Source: Alteromonas genovensis (GTDB lineage: Bacteria; Pseudomonadota; Gammaproteobacteria; Enterobacterales; Alteromonadaceae). Taken from it: a DNA stretch of 64,000 nt. The DNA is taken from assembly GCF_010500895.1 (NCBI RefSeq), contig NZ_JAAAWO010000006.1, positions 124,001 to 188,000 of the forward strand, given 5' to 3'. Shown piece after piece: positions 53,075-61,853 of this stretch. The translations under genes were made by a program, and so were the position numbers. The notes beneath the pieces are model-generated. The model was not told where the DNA came from. It was given only the letters and a program-made list of their open reading frames with translations, and did no database searches. Each line of letters starts with the position of its first letter. The stretch's first letter is position 1.

Positions 53075-53123
53075 AGCGTAAGCTCAAAGTGAATTCAAAA
53101 GCGAACTAAAAAAGTGAATTGAG

Positions 53124-53170
53124 TACAAAATAAAAAGACGGAGGCCTAGGCCTCCGTTTTTTATTTTGTA
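53124..53170. terminator. Bidirectional terminator between rraA and the nuclease gene
   Basis: CGGAGGCCTAGGCCTCCG (53139-53156) is perfectly palindromic and is flanked by TACAAAATAAAAA and TTTTTATTTTGTA, so the symmetry extends over about 47 bp with T-runs on both strands. It serves the convergent rraA and S1/P1 nuclease transcripts. Confidence 0.88.
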
Positions 53171-53216
53171 CTAGTTCGGCTTATTCGATAAGGACATCAC
53201 GCCCTTGCGTTACTGA

Positions 53217-54026
53217 TTATGTGTTTGCGTCTTCAAATACAGCGTTTAAGTACATGGCAATGCGTATTCCCGCCATTTGCAGACGACGTTTAGCCGTTGG
53301 CAGGTGATTGTATAAGTAGTCGTAACTCATTTTATTGGCATCAATAGGATAAATAGTGTCGCGAATGTCGGCGCTCTCTTCAATCCATACGTAAGGATCG
53401 GTTGTTGCCCAGTTACGAATATCTTCTGCGGTAATTTGCTCAGTTAACCATGATGTCCACTCGGTGTAAGACAGCGCGCGCTGGTCTAACATTTGTGAGT
53501 CCCACACGCGGTGCAGGTTAGAGTCTTGCCAGAAAAAGCGAACCTTTACATCGTTGCCACCGCGATCGGTGCCATTGCCAGCATGAAGCGGCTGATGCAG
53601 GTCTCCAATGATGTGTACGATAAAACGAAGAGCCAGTCGTTTTTCATCATCACTCGCTGTTTCGCTTTTCAAGGTTTTAGTAAAATCGCTCAGTGCACTA
53701 AACGCGTCGCCTTGCTTTGGTGCACCTACTTCAACATAGCGTTTACCTTCAGGTACAGTCACATAGTGCCAAGGGTTAGCGGTTTTTTGCCAAAACTCAC
53801 TGGGGTTTGAGCGCATTTCATCGGCATGGGTTGAGGCTTCGGCAAGGGAGCCATGGGGTAGTAAATCCATGAGTGCCGCTTGCGACAGCGGGCTTAAATA
53901 CTGTTCGGCAATAGCGCCCGTTACTCGGTGACCCGTTTGACCCCAACCAAAAGCGGGTGAAGCAATGCACATTGTTATCAGTGTGCTTAATGCCACTGCG
54001 CAAGTCCTATTTGCAAATGCAAACAT
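53217..54026 (-). CDS. Secreted S1/P1-type nuclease
   Basis: A 269-aa zinc-dependent phospholipase C/P1-nuclease-fold enzyme. With ATG at 54026 (AGGAA upstream) the signal peptide MFAFANRTCAVAL is cleaved at AFG, leaving Trp as residue 1 (WGQTGHRV). In P1 nucleases the mature N-terminal Trp is itself a zinc ligand, which supports this start and secretion. Other zinc ligands are visible in STHADEMR, FIVHIIGDLHQPLHAG and NLHRVWDSQ. It degrades single-stranded DNA and RNA and may have 3'-nucleotidase activity, feeding phosphorus and nucleoside uptake. It is last in an operon with mpl and ubiX, starting two bases after the ubiX stop. Confidence 0.92.
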   Translation of the reverse strand: MFAFANRTCAVALSTLITMCIASPAFGWGQTGHRVTGAIAEQYLSPLSQAALMDLLPHGSLAEASTHADEMRSNPSEFWQKTANPWHYVTVPEGKRYVEVGAPKQGDAFSALSDFTKTLKSETASDDEKRLALRFIVHIIGDLHQPLHAGNGTDRGGNDVKVRFFWQDSNLHRVWDSQMLDQRALSYTEWTSWLTEQITAEDIRNWATTDPYVWIEESADIRDTIYPIDANKMSYDYLYNHLPTAKRRLQMAGIRIAMYLNAVFEDANT

Positions 54027-54028
54027 AG

Positions 54029-54661
54029 TTATTCCTCTGAATGTTTTGACGATTGGTAGCCCCACCGAGCAACCAATGATTGTTCTATACCTAAGTGGTC
54101 TAGAATTCGAGCCACGACAAAGTCTACCAGATCATCAATCGTTTTAGGATTGTGATAGAAGCCGGGAGCTGCTGGCATTATTGTGGCACCCATTTGTGAC
54201 AGTTTTAACATATTTTCTAGGTGAATAGAGGAAAGCGGCATTTCACGGGGGACTAAAATAAGTTGGCCTCGCTCTTTGAGTACGACGTCGGCTGCCCGCT
54301 CAAGAAGATTATCACTCGCCCCAATGGAGATAGCCGATAAGGTGCCGGTAGAGCAAGGGCACACAACCATTTTAGCCGGCGCCGCCGAGCCCGACGCAAC
54401 CGGAGAAAACCACTCTTCTTTCCCGAATACCTTAATTTGGCCAGGTTTGCCGCCACAGTGCTCTGTAAAAAATGCCGCTGCATCTTCAGGGCGCGAAGGA
54501 ATTTTTACATTTTCTTCGGTAGCGAATACCACTTTAGCCGCAGATGAGATAAGCACGTAAACTTGGTAGTCGGCGCTAACGAGTGATTGCAGCAATGTAA
54601 GTGCATACGGTGCGCCAGACGCGCCGGTAATAGCAAGAGTGACTTGCTTGTCATGTTTCAT
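54029..54661 (-). CDS. ubiX: Flavin prenyltransferase UbiX
   Basis: Makes prenylated FMN, the cofactor of the UbiD decarboxylase in ubiquinone synthesis, from FMN and dimethylallyl phosphate. A 210-aa flavoprotein with the N-terminal [17 protein letters not shown] loop, the [37 protein letters not shown] core and [19 protein letters not shown], all family hallmarks. It lies 12 bases downstream of mpl and two bases before the nuclease gene. Confidence 0.95.
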   Translation of the reverse strand: MKHDKQVTLAITGASGAPYALTLLQSLVSADYQVYVLISSAAKVVFATEENVKIPSRPEDAAAFFTEHCGGKPGQIKVFGKEEWFSPVASGSAAPAKMVVCPCSTGTLSAISIGASDNLLERAADVVLKERGQLILVPREMPLSSIHLENMLKLSQMGATIMPAAPGFYHNPKTIDDLVDFVVARILDHLGIEQSLVARWGYQSSKHSEE

Positions 54662-54673
54662 GTGTTGGCCTTG

Positions 54674-56026
54674 TTATATTTTTTTACTAAGCGCATCTAA
54701 TAAACGCCCGTGAATACCGTCGAAACCACCATTGCTCATAATGAGAATATGATCGCCTGGCAGTGCTACGTTAGCTAGGAGTTGAACGATCGGTTCTACC
54801 TCATTAAAACACTGTGAGGAAACGGGGCTTTGGGCCGCAGCTTCTTTTAACGACCATCCCATTTCTTTGGGCTCGTATAAGTATACCTCGTCGGCTTGCT
54901 GCCACGAATTTGCTAGCGTGTCTTTGTGAATGCCCATTTTCATCGTGTTAGAGCGGGGTTCTAATACGGCATGAATTCGCGCATTGCCTACTTTATTGCG
55001 AAGCCCTTCAAGGGTGGTTGCTATGGCGGTAGGGTGGTGAGCAAAGTCATCGTATACCGTGATGTTATTCACCACGCCCTTAATCTCCATTCTACGCTTT
55101 ACATTTTTAAAATGGGCGAGGGCTTCAATTGCATCAGGTAGCGTTACGCCAGCATGGTGAGCAGCGGCAATGGCCATAAGGCCATTGTCCACATTGTGCT
55201 GACCGAGAAGCGACCATGTTACGGTACCTTTGGTGTCACCATTATGGATAACATCAAATTGACTGCCGTCTTTGTTCAGTAATTGACTAGACCATTCTTT
55301 ACCTAAACACTGACGAGACGACCAACAACCTTGTGCTAAGGTTTCTTCAATAGCGGGGACGTCACTCGGTGAAAGAATTAAGCCATTTTCTGGCACCATT
55401 CTAATTAAGTGATGAAATTGGGTTTGTATGGCGGCCAAGTTAGGAAAGATATCTGCGTGATCAAACTCTAAATTATTAATGACCAGTGTTTTTGGGCGGT
55501 AGTGTACAAATTTAGAACGTTTGTCGAAAAACGCGCTGTCGTATTCATCGGCTTCAATGACAAAGAATGGCCCATCGCCAATGCGTGCTGAAACGCCAAA
55601 ATTTTCAGGAACGCCACCAATAAGGTAGCCAGGGTTTAGCCCCGTATAGTCTAATATCCATGCCACCATGCTGCTGGTGGTTGTTTTACCATGGGTGCCC
55701 GATAAGCCAATAACCCATCTATCTTTTAACAGGTTATCTAGCAGCCACTGAGGCCCGCTGGTATAGGCTAGGTTACGGCTTAGCACATACTCTACGGCCG
55801 GATTGCCGCGAGACAAGGCGTTGCCAATAATAACGATATCAGGCGTTGGCGAAAACTGGCTTTCGTCAAACCCTTCGGTGAGTTCTATTCCCAAAGCCTC
55901 TAACTGGGTGCTCATGGGGGGATAAACATTGCTATCAGACCCTGTCACTTTGTGTCCAAGTGACTTAGCGATGGCTGCAATGCCGCCCATAAAACTTCCG
56001 CAGATACCCAAAATATGTACGTGCAT
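54674..56026 (-). CDS. mpl: Murein peptide ligase Mpl
   Basis: UDP-N-acetylmuramate:L-alanyl-gamma-D-glutamyl-meso-diaminopimelate ligase, which recycles the murein tripeptide directly onto UDP-MurNAc. It is 450 aa with Mur-ligase architecture: HILGICGSFMGGIAAIAKSLG for UDP binding, the ATP loop GLSGTHGKTTTSSM, VIEADEYDSAFFD, and YDDFAHHPTAI with RSNTMKMG in the C-terminal domain. The start FMGG in place of MurC's GxGMSG, and the length, favour Mpl over MurC. First gene of the mpl-ubiX-nuclease run; its promoter should lie in 56027-56422. Confidence 0.95.
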   Translation of the reverse strand: MHVHILGICGSFMGGIAAIAKSLGHKVTGSDSNVYPPMSTQLEALGIELTEGFDESQFSPTPDIVIIGNALSRGNPAVEYVLSRNLAYTSGPQWLLDNLLKDRWVIGLSGTHGKTTTSSMVAWILDYTGLNPGYLIGGVPENFGVSARIGDGPFFVIEADEYDSAFFDKRSKFVHYRPKTLVINNLEFDHADIFPNLAAIQTQFHHLIRMVPENGLILSPSDVPAIEETLAQGCWSSRQCLGKEWSSQLLNKDGSQFDVIHNGDTKGTVTWSLLGQHNVDNGLMAIAAAHHAGVTLPDAIEALAHFKNVKRRMEIKGVVNNITVYDDFAHHPTAIATTLEGLRNKVGNARIHAVLEPRSNTMKMGIHKDTLANSWQQADEVYLYEPKEMGWSLKEAAAQSPVSSQCFNEVEPIVQLLANVALPGDHILIMSNGGFDGIHGRLLDALSKKI

Positions 56027-56422
56027 AGCGCATTCTCATTCTTGTCATTTATGGGGTGTACTGTATCAGAACCTTAAAAGATTTGGATAATCCAACGTGA
56101 GAAAAAACTCAGCTTAAGCGCTTTGATTAGCCTCCGCTATGTCACGTTTACAGTCAACATTGGCTTTATTTATTGAACGCTCAGGTTGATAACGCTAAAA
56201 CTGGTATGGTGTGTGAATGTTACTCTGATGGTATATAACCCTGTATGTCTGTTCTATTTCTAGGCGAACATGGTTACAATTGATGTGCGGCACATTGCTA
56301 ACGCGCCGTCTGTCGACACACTTGCAAAGGACTAACTGGCAAAGCAACGAGCGATAAGCCAGTGCGAAAATTGTGCGTCTTGTGACACCACACCCTACAC
56401 TCGAAAAAAAGGCTTTTAATAA
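56027..56422. other. 396-bp divergent promoter region of mpl and fbp
   Basis: No repeat, terminator or convincing gene is seen. A 21-codon frame at 56270-56335 with AGGCGA upstream could be a leader peptide of fbp but is no stronger than chance. AT-rich stretches near 56160-56240 suit promoters for both flanking genes. Confidence 0.5.
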
Positions 56423-57397
56423 ATGAAACGTTTAAATTCTCAATTGCAACAAGACGGTGCACCGCTTGAGTTAATATTGCTCATTCGTACGCTGTTAGCT
56501 GGTTGCAAAGAAATTTCTTTCCGTGTTAGTCAGGGCGCCCTTGCTGGCGTACTGGGTTCAACGCTCTCTGAGAACGTGCAGGGCGAGACGCAAAAGAAGC
56601 TCGATGTTATCTCTAATCATATTTTAAAAGATACGCTGAGAGAGTCGGGATACGTTAAAGCGATTTCATCAGAAGAAGAAGACGATGTTGTTCCCTGTAA
56701 TCCTGAGGGCAAATATTTAGTGAGTTTCGATCCGCTAGACGGCTCTTCAAATACTGAAATTAACAGCTTGATTGGTACCATTTTCTCTATAACTCATGCG
56801 CCTCAGTGGATGGAGCCTGATGATCCTTCGGCTTTTCTACAGCCAGGTACACAGATGGTTGCAGCAGGTTACGTACTTTATGGTCCGTCAACTATGCTTG
56901 CACTCACTACAGGCCGTGGAACGCACATATACACGCTAGATAAGACACACGGTGGCTTTCTGTTAACGCACCCCAATATTGAAGTGCCGGCGCAAACCTC
57001 TGAGTTTTCCATAAACGCGTCTAACCAGCGTCATTGGGAACCTTCAATGCAGGCTTACATTGCCGACTTACTTGCTGGGAAAGAGGGGCCTCGTGAGAAA
57101 GATTACAACATGCGCTGGGTGGCTGCCATGGTTGGCGATATTCATCGTTTATTATGTCGTGGCGGTATTTTTATGTACCCGTTTGATAATCGCGACCCGT
57201 CAAAGCCAGGAAAACTGCGTTTGTTATATGAAGCAAACCCAATGGCGTTTTTGATGGAACAAGCGGGTGGTAAAGCAGAAACAGGTGAAGGCCGCATACT
57301 TGAAGTGATGCCGGAAGAGATTCACCAACGTGTACCTTGTATTATCGGCTCGAGTGAAGAGGTCGATGTGTGCGTGAGTTACGCCAAAAAAGCCTAA
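56423..57397 (+). CDS. fbp: Fructose-1,6-bisphosphatase class I
   Basis: Removes phosphate from C1 of fructose-1,6-bisphosphate in gluconeogenesis. A 324-aa class I enzyme with the metal site [18 protein letters not shown], and the substrate region [16 protein letters not shown] and [18 protein letters not shown]. Length is similar to E. coli Fbp (332). The ribosome site is weak and the gene stands alone, 138 bases before ppa on the same strand. Confidence 0.95.
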   Translation: MKRLNSQLQQDGAPLELILLIRTLLAGCKEISFRVSQGALAGVLGSTLSENVQGETQKKLDVISNHILKDTLRESGYVKAISSEEEDDVVPCNPEGKYLVSFDPLDGSSNTEINSLIGTIFSITHAPQWMEPDDPSAFLQPGTQMVAAGYVLYGPSTMLALTTGRGTHIYTLDKTHGGFLLTHPNIEVPAQTSEFSINASNQRHWEPSMQAYIADLLAGKEGPREKDYNMRWVAAMVGDIHRLLCRGGIFMYPFDNRDPSKPGKLRLLYEANPMAFLMEQAGGKAETGEGRILEVMPEEIHQRVPCIIGSSEEVDVCVSYAKKA

Positions 57398-57423
57398 CTA
57401 ACCATAAAATAGTCATTATTAGA

Positions 57424-57479
57424 CGGCAAAATTCAATAGTTTGATGCGACATCAGTCTTAAACCATTTTTATTTTGCCG
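57424..57479. repeat. Inverted repeat between fbp and ppa
   Basis: CGGCAAAAT (57424-57432) and ATTTTGCCG (57471-57479) form a perfect 9-bp inverted repeat with a 38-base interior. No T-run follows, so it may be a regulator site or mRNA structure ahead of ppa rather than a terminator. Confidence 0.45.
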
Positions 57480-57535
57480 CTGTCACCGTATACTTACGGG
57501 CAAAATTTCTAACCTATTATTGTAAGGACAATCGA

Positions 57536-58066
57536 ATGAGCTTGAATGCTGTTCCTGCGGGCAAGAACTTGCCTGATGAAGTGAATGTAATTATCGAAAT
57601 CCCAGCACACGCTGACCCAGTTAAGTATGAAGTAGATAAAGATACTGGAGCGTTGTATGTAGACCGCTTTATGGCGACATGCATGCATTACCCAACTAAC
57701 TACGGTTACGTTAACAACACCTTGTCTGAAGACGGTGACCCGGTTGATGTATTGGTAATGACGCCTTTCCCACTACTTGCGGGCTCAGTGATTAAGTGTC
57801 GTCCTGTCGGCGTATTGAACATGACTGATGAGTCGGGCAAAGACGCTAAAGTACTTGCTGTACCGGTAGACAAGCTATCTACTATTTACCGCGATGTTAA
57901 AGAATTAGCCGACGTACCTGCGTTGCTTCTTAAGCAAATTGAGCATTTCTTTGAGCACTACAAAGATTTAGAGCCTGGTAAGTGGGTAAAAATTGACGGT
58001 TGGGACGACGCTGCAGCTGCTAAAGCTGAGATTGTCTCAAGTGTTGAGCGTTTCAAAGCAGAATAA
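57536..58066 (+). CDS. ppa: Inorganic pyrophosphatase (family I)
   Basis: Hydrolyses pyrophosphate, driving biosynthetic reactions; cytoplasmic hexamer. 176 aa, same size as E. coli Ppa. Signature features are [21 protein letters not shown], the DGDPVDVLV metal triad, [23 protein letters not shown] and [11 protein letters not shown]. The ribosome site AAGGA lies eight bases upstream. A strong terminator follows 27 bases after the stop. Confidence 0.97.
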   Translation: MSLNAVPAGKNLPDEVNVIIEIPAHADPVKYEVDKDTGALYVDRFMATCMHYPTNYGYVNNTLSEDGDPVDVLVMTPFPLLAGSVIKCRPVGVLNMTDESGKDAKVLAVPVDKLSTIYRDVKELADVPALLLKQIEHFFEHYKDLEPGKWVKIDGWDDAAAAKAEIVSSVERFKAE

Positions 58067-58093
58067 TTCACCTTAGGTGAATGTAATGCTACA

Positions 58094-58121
58094 ACGGGCT
58101 GGTTACGACCAGCCCGTTTTT
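58094..58121 (+). terminator. Terminator of ppa
   Basis: A perfect 10-bp stem ACGGGCTGGT / ACCAGCCCGT with loop TACG, followed by TTTTGTTT. It separates ppa from the DUF3299 gene, which has its own ribosome site GAGAGGAT. Confidence 0.85.
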
Positions 58122-58138
58122 GTTTATAAGAGAGGATT

Positions 58139-58624
58139 ATGGCTACTGCAAAAGTAACATCATTATTTGCGTTAGTATCCTGCTTGATGCTTTTTGCTGT
58201 TTCAGCGCAAGCTCAAGAGGCGCCGGTAGAAGTGTATTGGGAAGACTTAGTTCCTCCTGGCTTCAACGAACTAGCTCCACCAGCGGTGCAGCACAACGGT
58301 GAGATGAGCCAAATACAGCCCGACGCGCCTGTGGTAGATACCTATGACGGTAAACGGGTTAAAATTCCGGGCTTTGTGGTTCCTCTTGAAGGCACGGCCG
58401 AACTCACCACTGAGTTTTTATTAGTGCCGTTTTTTGGCGCTTGTATCCACGTTCCGCCACCACCCTCTAATCAAATTGTGTATGTTAAGTTTGAAGAAGG
58501 CATTGCTATCGACAATATTTACGATGCAATTTGGGTGACGGGTGAGCTGTCTACAGATGGTTGGAAGGGCGATATTGCTTCGGTAGGCTATCGTTTGAAA
58601 GGTGAGGCCGTCGAAGGGTTTTAA
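58139..58624 (+). CDS. DUF3299 family periplasmic protein
   Basis: A 161-aa protein with a signal peptide (cleavage near VSAQAQE). The conserved DUF3299 block is clear: VYWEDLVPPG near the mature start, VKIPGFVVPLEG, then LVPFFGACIHVPPPPSNQ. One cysteine and a histidine lie in that last motif, which might bind metal. The family is often found near ABC transporters or metal-homeostasis genes in marine bacteria, but its role is unknown. Here it stands alone between ppa and convergent genes. Confidence 0.85.
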   Translation: MATAKVTSLFALVSCLMLFAVSAQAQEAPVEVYWEDLVPPGFNELAPPAVQHNGEMSQIQPDAPVVDTYDGKRVKIPGFVVPLEGTAELTTEFLLVPFFGACIHVPPPPSNQIVYVKFEEGIAIDNIYDAIWVTGELSTDGWKGDIASVGYRLKGEAVEGF

Positions 58625-58632
58625 CCCTTCGA
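58611..58632. other. Perfect hairpin overlapping the DUF3299 stop codon
   Basis: TCGAAGGGTT-TT-AACCCTTCGA is a 10+10 palindrome that includes the TAA stop. No T-run follows in either direction. It lies at the convergent junction with the oxygenase gene and may act as a weak terminator or 3' stabiliser. Confidence 0.5.
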
Positions 58633-58651
58633 TATTGCCCAGCTTTTGCTT

Positions 58652-59350
58652 CTACCCTTGGGTATAAATCTGCTCTGCACGGTTAAACAAAAGCCACGAG
58701 GTGAGAATATATTTGTCACTACTCTTAGGTATTTGCCCGCGGTGAGTGTGGGTAAAATACGCTGGAGCAATAACCATTCTTCCGGCTTTTGGTTTTACTG
58801 AACGGTCTTGATAGTAGAACTCAGTTTCGCCGCCCTCATCCACGTCATTAAGATAATACATAAACAGCAATACTCGGTGTAATGCATCGTTATGTTGAAG
58901 CTGTGGATACACTTCTGAGTGCCAGTAGGGGTATCCGCCGTTGCCCGCGGTATAACGCTGAGCATTCACATCGCCCACCCGAAATAAGTAGTTCACTAAG
59001 TTCGCCAGGTTCGGCTTACCGACTTCTTCAAAATTTTCCCCAGTAAGCTTTACGGGTTCGCCGGTTTTCGGGTGCTTTACGGTAAGCCCAATGGGCCCTA
59101 CGAGTGCGTAATAGTATTTCTCAATATACGCGACTAACTGTTGACCCGTGTGCTGCATTACCTGCTTGAATAAATCTTGGAACTCATCGTTGCGGCTAAT
59201 CGACACGTCAGTGCTGCGCTTCTTATCTAAATCAACGCCGCCACCAGTGCGACCTTGACTCAAGTTAGGACTGTCTTCAAATCGGTCCATAAGCTGCGTA
59301 CACAACTCTGGTGGCAATACATTATCAATGACTTCTATTAAATCGCTCAT
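58652..59350 (-). CDS. 2OG-Fe(II) oxygenase (prolyl-4-hydroxylase-like) with HxE site
   Basis: A 232-aa cytoplasmic protein of the P4Hc-type dioxygenase fold. The proximal iron motif reads YWHSEVY, giving His 144 and Glu 146 where HxD is usual. The distal histidine is in THTHRG (His 203) and a basic residue for 2-oxoglutarate follows at Lys 213. GGETEFYYQDRSVKPKAGRMVIAP is the typical strand region before the distal His. It probably hydroxylates a protein or small-molecule substrate, if the Glu can hold iron. The next upstream gene is a thioesterase 21 bases away on the same strand. Confidence 0.82.
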   Translation of the reverse strand: MSDLIEVIDNVLPPELCTQLMDRFEDSPNLSQGRTGGGVDLDKKRSTDVSISRNDEFQDLFKQVMQHTGQQLVAYIEKYYYALVGPIGLTVKHPKTGEPVKLTGENFEEVGKPNLANLVNYLFRVGDVNAQRYTAGNGGYPYWHSEVYPQLQHNDALHRVLLFMYYLNDVDEGGETEFYYQDRSVKPKAGRMVIAPAYFTHTHRGQIPKSSDKYILTSWLLFNRAEQIYTQG

Positions 59351-59371
59351 GGTGATTACTTACCCCGTGCC

Positions 59372-59791
59372 TTACTTATCAGAAATGTCTTTGAAGTGAG
59401 AGTGAAGGGCGGACTTTACCTCATCAGGGATAGGTGCTGAGCGCTGAGTTTTGTAATCAAAATGCACCATTGTAGTCACACCCGTTGAGCATAACTTGTT
59501 GTCTTGCCACAGCTCCTGAAACACATCGAATGCACTGTTGCCCAATCGGCTTATAAAGGTTTTTACGGTTACTTGTTTGCCATAGAAAATCTGCGCCAAA
59601 AAATTCACTTTGTAGCTGGCTAGGATAAGAGGCCAATTTTGTAAATCTAACTCGGGGGTAAACATACGAAAAATGGGCTCACGAGCGGCTTCAAACCATG
59701 CCACTAAAGCCGTATTACTCACATGCTGCAGCGCATCAGTTTCACAAAAACGCACATCGAAAGATGTGACTAACGGAGTTTCATTGGTCAT
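59372..59791 (-). CDS. Acyl-CoA thioesterase, hotdog fold (4HBT type)
   Basis: A 139-aa protein of the 4-hydroxybenzoyl-CoA thioesterase/YbgC-like hotdog family. The catalytic region is VRFCETDALQHVSNTALVAWFEAARE, with Asp 18 followed by His and Asn in the usual arrangement. LASYKVNFLAQIFYGKQVTVKT is the second strand pair. It hydrolyses an acyl-CoA; chain length cannot be read from the sequence. It precedes the 2OG oxygenase gene closely and is divergent from the yegD-like gene. Confidence 0.86.
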   Translation of the reverse strand: MTNETPLVTSFDVRFCETDALQHVSNTALVAWFEAAREPIFRMFTPELDLQNWPLILASYKVNFLAQIFYGKQVTVKTFISRLGNSAFDVFQELWQDNKLCSTGVTTMVHFDYKTQRSAPIPDEVKSALHSHFKDISDK

Positions 59792-59974
59792 AGAGTACAG
59801 AGCTTATATTTTGTTTTCTCACAACTCTAGCATTAAGTAATGTGGTTTTCAGTAATGCTAGTTCTCCTTATTAATAATCTAGCTGATGAAAATGGAGTAA
59901 GAAAGTGACAGTTAGTGTGACCAATGGATTGTTTTACATTACAATTCGCACCAAATTTCTTTTACGTAATAACT

Positions 59975-61474
59975 ATGACTGCAATTGGGATTGATTACGG
60001 CACATCAAATTCTGAAGTGGTGTATTTTGATGGTGCTACCCATCAGCACATCAAACTTGACCCTTTAGATAAGAAGGGCAATAAAATTCGTTCGTCGGTA
60101 TTTATTTACTTTGAAGACGAGTTGCCACCTCCGCCCGATGTCATGGTTGAAGCGAAAGTGGCGCAGTTGCAGCGTGTTATCAACGAGCAAATAGACAAAG
60201 CAAAAGACGGCTATTACTCAGCGAAAGATCCCAAAGAGCAAGCAACGTATAACCAACGGATTAATTCTCTGCGTGGCGACCTTCACAATAAGCCTGCTCT
60301 GCAACGTAAAGCTATTGCACAGCTAATGCACGCCATGTCCCTTGATGAAATACCTCTGCTAAGACTGGTAGAGCACGGCAAGTTTGCTTTCGGTGAAGCT
60401 GGGTTTCGTCGATTTTTGAAAATGCCTGAGAAAGGGCGCTTAATCTACTCGCCAAAAAACTTTTTGGGAGCGTCGTTAGATAGCGATCAAAAGAAAGCGT
60501 TTGTCGGCATAATTGCGAAGCAGCTTGGTTACTTTAAGCAATGTGCTCAAGAGCAGCTAAGTGCAAACATCGATTCGGCTGTGATTGGTCGTCCGGTTAA
60601 GTTTCACGGCACGCGCGGTGAAGAAGGGAACATTCAAGCCATAGAAATAATGACCGAAGCGGCTAAACAAGCTGGCTTTTCAACGGTAAACTTCTTGGAC
60701 GAGCCTATTGCTGCGGCCTATAAAATCGAGCAAACCTTGCCGCGGGATACCACCACACTTATTGTGGATATTGGTGGCGGTACTACCGATATTTGTTGCA
60801 TCAATCTCTCGCCAGAGCGCACTAATCAGTTAGATAGAAAGCAAGATGTGTTGTCGGTAACAGGGCGACGCTTAGGGGGCATGGATTGCGATAAAAGCTT
60901 AGTGCTTAAAACTATCGCTCCTGAGATGGGTATGGGGCTGAAAATGATGAATGGCCTGCCCGTACCGCCAACCTACTTCTCTGATATGTGCGCGGTAGAT
61001 AACATTCCTGCCTTAATGCGCTTCTTTTCTGATGACTATGGATTGGATATTTCTCAAACCATGTCACTCATTAAAGAGCCTGCCCAATTAGAGCGGTTGT
61101 TAATCGTTCAGGAAAATAAACTGTCGGCACGCATCGTTAACTCTGCCCGAATGGCCAAAGAGCTATTGTCGAGTAAGCCTCGTATCACGCTACCACTTCA
61201 CTATATTGAAGATGAGTTTGGAGTGGATATTAGCCAAGATTCACTGCAAAAAGCGTTAAAGCCGTGGCTTGATAAGGTTAAGACTTTGGTTACCGAGTGT
61301 TTAGACAGCACCGACGTAAAGCCAGAAGTGGTAATGATCACCGGGGGAATGAGTTTGTCGCCCATCGTGGTAGATGCGCTGTATGAAAACTTACTGACAG
61401 GGCTTCCACGCTTAGAAAACGATGCATTTAACTCAGTGTGTGAGGGACTCGCTATTCAGGCGTCTAAGTTTTAG
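59975..61474 (+). CDS. yegD: YegD-type Hsp70 family protein
   Basis: A 499-aa actin/Hsp70-fold ATPase related to E. coli YegD (450 aa), lacking the substrate-binding domain of DnaK. Starting at ATG 59975 gives MTAIGIDYGTSNSEVVYFD, the phosphate-1 loop; an upstream in-frame start would add 17 hydrophobic residues. Shared YegD landmarks are YSPKNFLGASL, AVIGRPVKFHG, LDEPIAAAYK, TLIVDIGGGTTDICC (phosphate 2) and VMITGGMSLSPIV (adenosine). A charged helical insert at about 55-110 separates the first lobes. It probably acts as an atypical chaperone or scaffold; clients are unknown. Confidence 0.88.
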   Translation: MTAIGIDYGTSNSEVVYFDGATHQHIKLDPLDKKGNKIRSSVFIYFEDELPPPPDVMVEAKVAQLQRVINEQIDKAKDGYYSAKDPKEQATYNQRINSLRGDLHNKPALQRKAIAQLMHAMSLDEIPLLRLVEHGKFAFGEAGFRRFLKMPEKGRLIYSPKNFLGASLDSDQKKAFVGIIAKQLGYFKQCAQEQLSANIDSAVIGRPVKFHGTRGEEGNIQAIEIMTEAAKQAGFSTVNFLDEPIAAAYKIEQTLPRDTTTLIVDIGGGTTDICCINLSPERTNQLDRKQDVLSVTGRRLGGMDCDKSLVLKTIAPEMGMGLKMMNGLPVPPTYFSDMCAVDNIPALMRFFSDDYGLDISQTMSLIKEPAQLERLLIVQENKLSARIVNSARMAKELLSSKPRITLPLHYIEDEFGVDISQDSLQKALKPWLDKVKTLVTECLDSTDVKPEVVMITGGMSLSPIVVDALYENLLTGLPRLENDAFNSVCEGLAIQASKF

Positions 61475-61535
61475 TCACGCCTGAATAGGAACGCGTCGAC
61501 CACATTCATCGAGCGCTAATGACTGATGAAGCGTC

Positions 61536-61703
61536 TTAGTGCTTGAGAATATTGTTGGCTTTTAAGTAGGTAGCGATAGCCTCAGGTGATTCGAAGGCAT
61601 TAAGCAACATTTGCTGAGCATGCTGCTTTACACTGTTGTCTTCAGACGAAGAGAGTAGGTCATACCACGTTTTTACTAGGGCCAATGGCGGTGTTTGATT
61701 CAT
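61536..61703 (-). CDS. Small helical protein, unknown function
   Basis: 55 aa when started at ATG 61703, which has GGAG six bases upstream; two earlier in-frame ATG codons lack ribosome sites. Sequence MNQTPPLALVKTWYDLL begins it, followed by a helical NSVKQHAQQMLLNAFES and ending NNILKH. No signal peptide, membrane helix or known motif. It lies between yegD and uvrA, on the uvrA strand, about 150 bases beyond the uvrA stop. Confidence 0.6.
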   Translation of the reverse strand: MNQTPPLALVKTWYDLLSSSEDNSVKQHAQQMLLNAFESPEAIATYLKANNILKH

Positions 61704-61784
61704 TCTGTGCTCCGGTAATATAAACTGCATATTAACAACCATCATGTTAACTCATGATGCGTTAAATAAAGCTCTGACCAGAAT

Positions 61785-61837
61785 AAACAGGCGGGTAAAA
61801 AACGCTTAGCTTAAAAGCAATTTTTACCTACCTGTTT
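61785..61837 (-). terminator. Long hairpin downstream of uvrA
   Basis: AAACAGGCGGGTAAAAA (61785-61801) pairs with TTTTTACCTACCTGTTT (61821-61837) with two mismatches. It begins 16 bases after the uvrA stop. T-rich arms on either strand could permit termination, but there is no free T-run outside the stem. Confidence 0.45.
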
Positions 61838-61853
61838 GTAATTTTCGGCAGGC

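Noticed and set aside
53190..53205. TCACGCCCTT resembling the repeat element end
   Set aside because: Only the terminal bases match and there is no partner arm.
56270..56335. 21-codon frame upstream of fbp as a leader peptide
   Set aside because: The spacing of AGGCGA to ATG is short and there is no terminator/antiterminator structure to support attenuation.
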